A DNA stretch of 7,165 bases from positions 1 to 7,165 of the forward strand of contig JACOUZ010000149.1 in assembly GCA_016177515.1 (NCBI GenBank), in the 5' to 3' direction. Position numbers and translations under genes: made by a program. This DNA is from Acidobacteriota bacterium. GTDB lineage: Bacteria; Acidobacteriota; Polarisedimenticolia; Gp22-AA2. The notes below the pieces were generated by a model. That model was not told the origin of the DNA and did not search any database. It saw only the letters and a list, made by a program, of their open reading frames with translations. Positions 1 through 4,562 of this stretch are shown in pieces (positions within the stretch are counted from its first letter, which is position 1; each line of letters starts with the position of its first letter).

Positions 1-741
1 CTCCGGGATGGGCGGCCGGTCGGCGCGGTCATCGGCGACGCCCTCCCCTGGAGCCGCCTCCTGAACCTCTCCTCGATCGTGCTGATCTACGGTCTGGCCG
101 TGCCGTTCGGCCTCCTGGGCGCCTCCTCCCCCGGACGGGCCGCGGATCGAATCGGAGGCTGGGCCCTTCTGCTCCTGTACGCGGTGCCGCCGTTCGCGGC
201 CGCGCTCCTCATGCAGCAATGGATCGCGGTGCGGCTCGGATGGCTGCCGCTCATGGGGCTGTCCGCCGAAGGGGGGTCGTCTGCCGCGCGGGCCCTCGAT
301 CTCCTGCGCCACCTGGTCCTGCCGACTTTCTGCCTCGCTCTGTCGGGCTGGGCGATCGTCGCGCGCTACTCGCGCGCCGCCTTCCGCTCGATCCTGGGGC
401 GGGAGTTCCTGGCGGTGGCCCGCGCCAAGGGCCTGCCCCGCTCGCGCGCCTACCTCCACGTGGCCGCGAATGCCGCGGTCCCGTTCGTGACTCTCCTGGC
501 CGCCATCATCCCGGGGCTGGTCGGAGGCAGCATCCTGGTGGAGCAGGTGTTCTCGGTGCCCGGGGTCGGGCGGCTGTATCTGGCGGCGGTCGAAGGCCGG
601 GACTATCCGGTCGTCATGGGGCTGACCCTCCTGTCGGCGACCTGCGTGGTCCTGGGGCACCTGCTGGTCGATTTTCTCTACCTGGCCGTCGATCCGAGGA
701 TTCGCGCCGGCCTGGTGGACGGGAGTCCGCGTGCCTCCTGA
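1..741 (+). CDS. ABC transporter permease, DppB/OppB-like (5' truncated)
   Basis: This is the inner-membrane permease of a dipeptide/oligopeptide-type ABC importer; it pairs with the next gene to form the transmembrane channel. The frame is already open at base 1 and gives 246 residues, so roughly the N-terminal quarter of a typical 300-340 residue DppB protein is outside the window. Several hydrophobic segments are visible. The cytoplasmic EAA loop that docks the ATPase lies near residues 135-160 (EFLAVARAKGLPRSRAYLH). The family-typical stretch GGSILVEQVFSVPGVGRLY follows, and the protein ends with the usual DP-R-R tail (VDPRIRAG). The opening GRPVGAVIGDALPW matches the conserved start of the BPD_transp_1 domain. 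The stop overlaps the next gene by 11 bp, indicating one operon. Substrate cannot be read from the permease. The family call is secure; peptide as substrate is inference. Confidence 0.93.
   Translation, partial: LRDGRPVGAVIGDALPWSRLLNLSSIVLIYGLAVPFGLLGASSPGRAADRIGGWALLLLYAVPPFAAALLMQQWIAVRLGWLPLMGLSAEGGSSAARALDLLRHLVLPTFCLALSGWAIVARYSRAAFRSILGREFLAVARAKGLPRSRAYLHVAANAAVPFVTLLAAIIPGLVGGSILVEQVFSVPGVGRLYLAAVEGRDYPVVMGLTLLSATCVVLGHLLVDFLYLAVDPRIRAGLVDGSPRAS
721..725 (+). promoter_or_regulatory. Ribosome binding site for the second permease
   Basis: GGGAG lies 5 nt before the GTG at 731, inside the end of the upstream permease gene. It supports the GTG start and an 11-bp overlap with translational coupling. 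Confidence 0.5.
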
Positions 742-1735
742 CACGCGGCCTGCCGCCTGGCTCGTTCTTTCGATGGCGGCCGCGGGCCTTCTCGCGCCGC
801 TCCTGGCCAACGAACGGCCGGTCGTCGCGCGCCTCCAGGGACGGCTGGTGTTCCCGGCCCTGGCCGACCTGCCGCTCGCCGGGCGCCTGTTCGACGATCC
901 CGCATTGCTGAGGGTCGACTGGGGCGTGGCGGCGAAAGGCGGCCCGCGCGCCCCGGCCGCGGAGGCGCTCCCGGGCGTGCGCATTCTTGTGATGCCTCCC
1001 GTCCCCTACTCTTACCGCGGCATCCGCCTCGATCAGGCGCTCCTGCCTCCCGGCCGCGCCCACCTCCTGGGGACCGACGCCCTCGGGCGCGACCTCCTCG
1101 CCCGGCTCATCCACGGCGCCCGGCCGTCGCTCGCGGTGGGGTTCGGCGCGACCGCCCTGGCGCTCCTGGCCGGCTTCTCCCTCGGCGCCCTCGCCGGCCT
1201 GCGCGGCGGCCTGATCGATTTGATCGTGGTGCGGCTCGTCGACGTCGTCGCCTGTTTCCCGCCGTTCGTCCTGGCGCTCGCCTTCGTGGCGGCCCTTGGG
1301 CGGTCGGGGCTCCTGCCCCTGGCGGCCGGCATCGCGCTCAGCCGCTGGACCACCATGGCGCGCTACGTGCGGGGAGAAATCCTCCGCCACCGGGGCGGCG
1401 AGGTGTGGAGCTCGGCGCGCGCCGCCGGCGCGGGGGCCTCACGCCTGGTGGTGCGGCATCTCCTCCCTCTCCTGGCGGCGCCCCTCTGGGTCATGGCCTC
1501 CTTCGGCGTGGCCAATGCCATTCTCCTGGAGTCCGGCCTCAGCTTTCTCGGCTTCGGGGTCGATCCTCCCGCCCCCTCCTGGGGATCGATCCTGTCGGAA
1601 TCACGCGCCACCCTCGATGCCGCCTGGTGGCCGGTCGTCTTCCCCTGCCTCGCCCTGGTCGCCGTTCTCGCCGCGCTGTGCGCCGTGGCGGAGGGGGCCG
1701 CCGGCGGCGAGTCGCGCCGGGATCCCCTCCTCTGA
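731..1735 (+). CDS. ABC transporter permease, DppC/YejE-like
   Basis: This is the second inner-membrane permease of the same peptide-type importer, 334 residues from a GTG start. One N-terminal membrane helix (about residues 8-25) is followed by an external segment of about 85 residues. The hallmark HLLGTDALGRD is at 111-121. Further helices run from about 135 to 315, the EAA docking loop is near 224-250 (EVWSSARAAGAGASRL), and the C-terminal signature ESGLSFLGFGVDPPAPSWG is at 267-285. The long first external segment opens with LLANERPVVAR, which resembles YejE-type permeases more than standard DppC, and accounts for the length above the usual ~300. The C-terminal tail is short and polar. 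No ATPase or solute-binding protein gene follows: a convergent gene begins 14 bp later, so those parts must lie upstream of the window or elsewhere. Family is sure; YejE-like subtype is likely. Confidence 0.94.
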   Translation: MPPDTRPAAWLVLSMAAAGLLAPLLANERPVVARLQGRLVFPALADLPLAGRLFDDPALLRVDWGVAAKGGPRAPAAEALPGVRILVMPPVPYSYRGIRLDQALLPPGRAHLLGTDALGRDLLARLIHGARPSLAVGFGATALALLAGFSLGALAGLRGGLIDLIVVRLVDVVACFPPFVLALAFVAALGRSGLLPLAAGIALSRWTTMARYVRGEILRHRGGEVWSSARAAGAGASRLVVRHLLPLLAAPLWVMASFGVANAILLESGLSFLGFGVDPPAPSWGSILSESRATLDAAWWPVVFPCLALVAVLAALCAVAEGAAGGESRRDPLL

Positions 1736-1748
1736 CCGGACGTTCCGG
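1736..1748. terminator. Small hairpin between convergent genes (weak terminator candidate)
   Basis: CCGGA, a CGT loop and TCCGG form a 5-bp stem in the 14-bp gap between the permease stop and the cyclase stop. There is no T-run on either side, so it is not a canonical intrinsic terminator. It could still act in both directions; evidence is thin. Confidence 0.22.
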
Positions 1749-1749
1749 G

Positions 1750-2742
1750 TCATCCGGCAGCGGCCGCCGGGGGCGCGTGGCAGACCCGGTTCTTGCCGGT
1801 GCGCTTGGCGTGGTAGAGCCCGCGGTCGGCGGCGGCCACCAGGTCGGGGGCGTTGATGGCGTCGGCGGGAAACGAGGCGACTCCGAGGCTGGCGGAAACG
1901 TGCAGGGGGCGGAGCATGCCGGCCAGAGTGAGCGGGTTCTTCTCGACCTCGGTCCGGATCTTCTCCGCCACCGACACCGCGTCCGGCGCCTCGGCGTCCG
2001 GCAGGAGCGCCACGAACTCCTCGCCGCCATAGCGCGCCACGGCGTCCGAGCGGCGCAGGACGCGGGCGGCGAGCTGGGCGATGTGCCGCAGCACTTCGTC
2101 GCCCGCCTGGTGCCCGTAGGTGTCGTTGAAGCGCTTGAAGTTGTCGATGTCGATCATGATCAGGGCGACAGGGCGCTCCAGGCGGCGGGCCCGATCGACC
2201 TCCTGATCGAGCAGGGTGCGAAAGTGGCGGTGGTTGTAGACCCCCGTCACCCCGTCCAGCTCCGCCAGCCTCTTGGTGGCCAGGAGCAGGCGCTGGGTCT
2301 CGACCGCCACGGCGGTCATGTCGGCGCAGCGCTTGAGGACCTCGAAGTCTTCCGGATCGAAGGCGTGCCGCCGGCTGCACGCGACCCGGAAGGCCCCCAT
2401 CACGCGGCCGCGGGCCCGCAGGGGAATCGTCATGTCGCTGCGCAGGTTCCCCTGCCTGGCGCTCTCGGCGAAACGCATCTCGGCCGTCACGTCGTTCCGC
2501 CACACCGGCTTGTCGTTCCTGATGACCCACCCCATCAGATGCGAGGCGTCCGCGGGGAGCCGCTCGGGATCCCGCTGCGCCTGGCGGCCGCTCTTCAGCA
2601 CTTCGCGCACCATGATGCTGTCCCCCTCGAGCAGCCCGAGGGCGGCGCCGTCCACCGGGAAGAGCCGGCGCAGCGACTGGGCGATTTTCTCCAGGACGGT
2701 GTCCAGATCCTCCGCGCCGGCCGTGGCGGAGGCGATCTCCAT
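1750..2742 (-). CDS. GAF-GGDEF diguanylate cyclase
   Basis: This protein probably makes cyclic di-GMP from two GTP in the cytoplasm. It has 330 residues from the ATG at 2742. A GAF sensor domain covers about residues 5-150, with no visible membrane helix. The GGDEF domain runs from about 160 to 320: linker motif DGVTGVYNHRHF (163-174), metal-binding MIDIDNFKRFND (196-207), and active-site loop RYGGEEF (237-243). An RxxD inhibitory site is present (R230, D233), placed five residues before GGEEF as in feedback-inhibited cyclases such as PleD. All catalytic residues look intact, so activity is expected. The ATG at 2742 lacks a good Shine-Dalgarno, and the helix expected at the start of the GAF domain already begins upstream (KILHSFMEIASA). 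A CTG at 2802-2800 behind GGGAGG would add 20 residues. It is the last gene of the bioY-larE cluster. The GAF ligand is unknown. Confidence 0.93.
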   Translation of the reverse strand: MEIASATAGAEDLDTVLEKIAQSLRRLFPVDGAALGLLEGDSIMVREVLKSGRQAQRDPERLPADASHLMGWVIRNDKPVWRNDVTAEMRFAESARQGNLRSDMTIPLRARGRVMGAFRVACSRRHAFDPEDFEVLKRCADMTAVAVETQRLLLATKRLAELDGVTGVYNHRHFRTLLDQEVDRARRLERPVALIMIDIDNFKRFNDTYGHQAGDEVLRHIAQLAARVLRRSDAVARYGGEEFVALLPDAEAPDAVSVAEKIRTEVEKNPLTLAGMLRPLHVSASLGVASFPADAINAPDLVAAADRGLYHAKRTGKNRVCHAPPAAAAG

Positions 2743-2798
2743 GAAGGAATGAAGGATCTTGCGGTCGGTGCCGCCGGGAGGCTCCCGATCGGGATCGC

Positions 2799-3590
2799 TC
2801 AGGATGCGCCGCCTCCCGGCCTGTAGCCGAGCGGATCGATCAGGACCTGATGGAAGCCGGCGGAGAGCACGGCGGTGATCAGCCGCTGCCTTTCGGGAGG
2901 CAAGGCGGCCTGCCGCAGCCCGTCCCCGTCGAGCTCGACGCGGGCCCCTTCGCCGTGCAGGCGCACGCGCACCTGCCTGTACCCCAGGGAGCGGACGGCC
3001 GCCTCGGCGCGCTCCACGAGGGCCAGAGCGGCACGCGTGACCGGCACGGTGCGCGGGATGCGCGAGGCGAGGCAGGCCATCGCAGGCTTGTCCCAGGTCG
3101 GCAGGCCCAGCCGCCTGGAGAGGACGCGGACCGTCGTCTTGGAAAACCCGGCCTCGATGAGCGGCGCGCGCGCGCCGGCCTGCCCGGCCGCCCGCATTCC
3201 AGGACGATCGTCCCCCAGGTCGTCCGTGATCGCTCCGTAGACGATGGCCTGTCCGGCCGCCCGCGCCGCCACGGACCGCATGACGCGGAACAGCTCCTCT
3301 TTGCAGTAGAAGCAGCGGGCCCGGTCGTTCCTGGAATAGCGCGGATCGTCGACCTCTTCGGTCGGGACCAGGATGTGGCGGGCGCCGATGAGACCGGCCA
3401 GGCGCACGGCATCCTCCCTTTCGACGGCGGCGAGCGAAGGCGAGACTGCCGTGACCGCCGTGGCCCCCTCTCCCAGGACGTCATGCGCCACCTTGAGCAG
3501 AAGCGTGCTGTCGACGCCGCCCGAAAAGGCGACCAGGCAGGGACCGATGTCCCGGAGGATCTGCTTCAGCGCAGCGTGCTGGCCTTCCAT
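2799..3590 (-). CDS. larE: ATP-dependent sulfur transferase, LarE family
   Basis: LarE proteins activate the carboxylates of pyridinium bis-carboxylate mononucleotide with ATP and insert sulfur, a step toward the nickel-pincer cofactor of lactate racemase and related enzymes. The gene codes for 263 residues, near the usual family length. The PP-loop FSGGVDSTLLLK (22-33) binds ATP. The family-typical stretches DDRPGMRAAGQAGARAPL (127-144) and WDKPAMACLASRIP (166-179) are present. Cysteines C93 and C96 (RCFYCKEE) plus C173 match the three-cysteine, [4Fe-4S]-type LarE, not the single sacrificial-cysteine type of Lactiplantibacillus plantarum. The ATG at 3590 is chosen because homology starts there; the frame stays open to 3803, but that part is low-complexity Arg/Gly and lies over bioY. 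No clear Shine-Dalgarno precedes 3590, so translation probably depends on bioY, which it overlaps by 25 bp. No larA, larB or larC lies in the window, so the final product served is unknown. Confidence 0.92.
   Translation of the reverse strand: MEGQHAALKQILRDIGPCLVAFSGGVDSTLLLKVAHDVLGEGATAVTAVSPSLAAVEREDAVRLAGLIGARHILVPTEEVDDPRYSRNDRARCFYCKEELFRVMRSVAARAAGQAIVYGAITDDLGDDRPGMRAAGQAGARAPLIEAGFSKTTVRVLSRRLGLPTWDKPAMACLASRIPRTVPVTRAALALVERAEAAVRSLGYRQVRVRLHGEGARVELDGDGLRQAALPPERQRLITAVLSAGFHQVLIDPLGYRPGGGAS
2812..2817 (-). promoter_or_regulatory. Possible Shine-Dalgarno for an upstream CTG start of the cyclase gene
   Basis: On the minus strand GGGAGG lies inside the last codons of larE, 9 nt before a CTG (2802-2800) that is in frame with the cyclase and overlaps the larE stop. 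I find no ATG, GTG or TTG in frame in the roughly 100 nt upstream of 2742. CTG starts are rare, so this remains a candidate. Confidence 0.35.
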
Positions 3591-4183
3591 CGCACGAAAC
3601 CGGCGTGGATCCCCGTCGCCACGACCACCTTGGCGAGGTCGAAGAGAAGGAACGGCAGCGCCCCGGCGCGCCACGCGGCCGCGGGGCCTCCCAGAACCAC
3701 CGACAGCCAGGCGAGGCCGCAGGCGTGGATGGCGGCGCTCCCGGCCATGAAGGCGATGAGCGCCCCCCAGACACCCAGTCCGCGCAGGCCGCTTGTGAGC
3801 CACCCGGTGACCAGTGCGGCCAGGACAAACCCGGCGAGATAGCCGCCGGTCGGTCCGAGGAAGTAAGCCGGACCCGCCCCCGGAAGGGCGAATACCGGCA
3901 GGCCGGCCGCCCCCATGAAGAGATAGGCAGCCTGGCTCGCCGCTCCGGCACGGGCGCCCAGGAGGCCCCCCGCAAGGAGCACCGCCAGGGTCTGCAGGGT
4001 CCCGGGGACCGGGGTGAACGGCAGGGGGACCGACAGCCTGGCGCCGGCCCAGGTCAGAAGGGCGAATGAGAGCACGAGCGCCACCCGGGCCAGGGAGTGC
4101 GCCACCGGCGAGACGTGCTGCATGTCGCGGGCCGCGAGGCCCATTCCAGGCCGCGAAACCCCGTCTTGATTCATAGAGATCAT
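3566..4183 (-). CDS. bioY: Biotin transporter S-component BioY
   Basis: BioY is the membrane substrate-capture subunit for biotin. It works with an ECF module (BioM/BioN or a shared EcfAAT) or, in some bacteria, largely alone. The 205-residue product is hydrophobic, with about six membrane segments. It carries BioY hallmarks: VPLPFTPVPGTLQTLAVLLAG-like sequence near residues 52-72, then AAYLFMGAAGLPVFA, the glycine-rich GPAYFLGPTGGYLAGF loop near 104-119, and a late PFLLFDLAKVVVA segment. The ATG at 4183 is preceded by a strong purine run (4186-4195), but the spacing is short; ATG 4174 is an alternative that removes three residues. No bioM or bioN is visible. It is the first gene of the minus-strand cluster, behind a good promoter at 4237-4266, and its 3' end overlaps larE by 25 bp. 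I see no BirA- or BioR-type operator in front of it. Confidence 0.95.
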   Translation of the reverse strand: MISMNQDGVSRPGMGLAARDMQHVSPVAHSLARVALVLSFALLTWAGARLSVPLPFTPVPGTLQTLAVLLAGGLLGARAGAASQAAYLFMGAAGLPVFALPGAGPAYFLGPTGGYLAGFVLAALVTGWLTSGLRGLGVWGALIAFMAGSAAIHACGLAWLSVVLGGPAAAWRAGALPFLLFDLAKVVVATGIHAGFVRWKASTLR

Positions 4184-4185
4184 CA

Positions 4186-4195
4186 CCCCTCCCCC
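4186..4195 (-). promoter_or_regulatory. Ribosome binding site for bioY
   Basis: On the minus strand GGGGGAGGGG lies just before the bioY start. The GGAGG core ends 4 nt before ATG 4183 and 13 nt before ATG 4174, which leaves the exact start open between these two. Confidence 0.65.
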
Positions 4196-4236
4196 GCCAT
4201 CATATTAATTAGGCCCGAGCCATCCCGAAGCGACCC

Positions 4237-4266
4237 ATTTTAGGGTGCCGGTTATTTCCCTGTCAA
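4237..4266 (-). promoter_or_regulatory. Sigma-70-type promoter for bioY-larE-cyclase
   Basis: Reading the minus strand, TTGACA (4266-4261) is a perfect -35 box. After 18 nt comes TAAAAT (4242-4237), five of six matches to the -10 consensus. Transcription would start near 4230, giving a leader of about 45 nt before bioY. Spacing and match make this a confident call in such GC-rich DNA. Confidence 0.72.
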
Positions 4267-4294
4267 TGAGACTGAGACCCCGGGGCGACATTTT

Positions 4295-4332
4295 AAGGGT
4301 TTCCCAACTTTTCCTTGACAGCCCCAACCCTT
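4295..4332. repeat. Separated inverted repeat across the subtilase promoter
   Basis: AAGGGTT (4295-4301) and AACCCTT (4326-4332) are exact inverted 7-mers with 24 nt between them, about three helical turns centre to centre. The left arm is 13 nt before the -35 box and the right arm sits between -35 and -10. The position suits an operator, but arms this short could arise by chance. Confidence 0.3.
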
Positions 4333-4343
4333 CACAGTATATG
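4315..4343 (+). promoter_or_regulatory. Sigma-70-type promoter for the subtilase gene
   Basis: TTGACA (4315-4320), a 17-nt spacer and TATATG (4338-4343) give a perfect -35 box, ideal spacing and a four-of-six -10 box. Transcription would begin near 4350, leaving an untranslated leader of about 210 nt before the ATG at 4563. Confidence 0.7.
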
Positions 4344-4440
4344 GGCAGCGCATTACAAAGTTCGCCGTTTGGATCTGCCGACTGCTGGACCTTTACAATT
4401 GAGCGAGGTCGTAGTGGGGGGGCTTCCCATCGCCCGCCAT

Positions 4441-4455
4441 GTCTCCGAAGGGGAC
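4441..4455 (+). other. Leader hairpin 1
   Basis: GTCTCC, loop GAA, GGGGAC form a 6-bp stem with one G-U pair in the predicted 5' leader of the subtilase mRNA. It is about 110 nt before the start codon. Confidence 0.4.
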
Positions 4456-4484
4456 AGAAGCGGGTCATCGCCTTCCGCCTTCAT

Positions 4485-4509
4485 GGTGACCGTGGCTCCC
4501 ACGGTCATC
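4485..4509 (+). other. Leader hairpin 2 (strong stem)
   Basis: An 11-bp stem with one G-U pair and a CTC loop; its core is GACCGTGG and CCACGGTC. It ends about 40 nt before the ribosome binding site. A T-run (4520-4525) follows 10 nt later, too far for a standard intrinsic terminator, but an attenuator or stability element is possible. This is the strongest predicted RNA structure in the leader. Confidence 0.5.
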
Positions 4510-4550
4510 GCAATGCCATCTTTTTCCGCAGAGCTCGTAGCAGCCCACCA

Positions 4551-4556
4551 AGGAGG
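4551..4556 (+). promoter_or_regulatory. Ribosome binding site for the subtilase gene
   Basis: A full AGGAGG lies 6 nt before the ATG at 4563, and the next codons encode a signal peptide. This fixes the start and argues against use of the in-frame upstream ATG at 4341. Confidence 0.88.
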
Positions 4557-4562
4557 ACTCGA

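Larger units (their letters stand above)
4184..4562. other. Divergent intergenic control region
   Basis: About 380 bp separate the starts of bioY (left, minus) and the subtilase gene (right, plus). The stretch is visibly more AT-rich than the genes around it. It contains both outward promoters, whose -35 boxes are about 50 bp apart (4261-4266 and 4315-4320), a CCCCGGGG palindrome at 4278-4285, a separated inverted repeat at 4295-4332, and the long leader of the subtilase transcript. The plus frame from ATG 4341 is open into the subtilase, but its composition is not coding-like and no ribosome site precedes it. No tRNA or known riboswitch was recognised. Confidence 0.7.

Noticed and set aside
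1405..2826. A 473-codon plus-strand frame over the cyclase gene
   Set aside because: It is a GC-rich shadow of the cyclase on the other strand, made of Gly/Arg/Ala-rich sequence without any domain.
3591..3803. N-terminal extension of LarE by 71 residues
   Set aside because: The added sequence is Arg/Gly-rich, lies over bioY in another frame and has no LarE homology; the conserved part starts at 3590.
4184..4350. BirA- or BioR-type biotin operator in front of bioY
   Set aside because: I looked for TTGTAAACC/GGTTTACAA-like or TTATAGATAA-like palindromes and saw none. ATTACAAAG near 4350 has no partner arm.
4485..4525. Intrinsic terminator in the subtilase leader
   Set aside because: The hairpin is strong, but the T-run begins 10 nt after the stem and is short, so it does not fit the usual form. 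It is kept as a leader hairpin.
4341..4562. In-frame extension of the subtilase to an upstream ATG at 4341
   Set aside because: The frame is open for 74 codons, but this ATG overlaps the predicted -10 box, has no ribosome site, and the encoded Arg/Ser-rich sequence is not coding-like. The ATG at 4563 has an ideal AGGAGG and a signal peptide.
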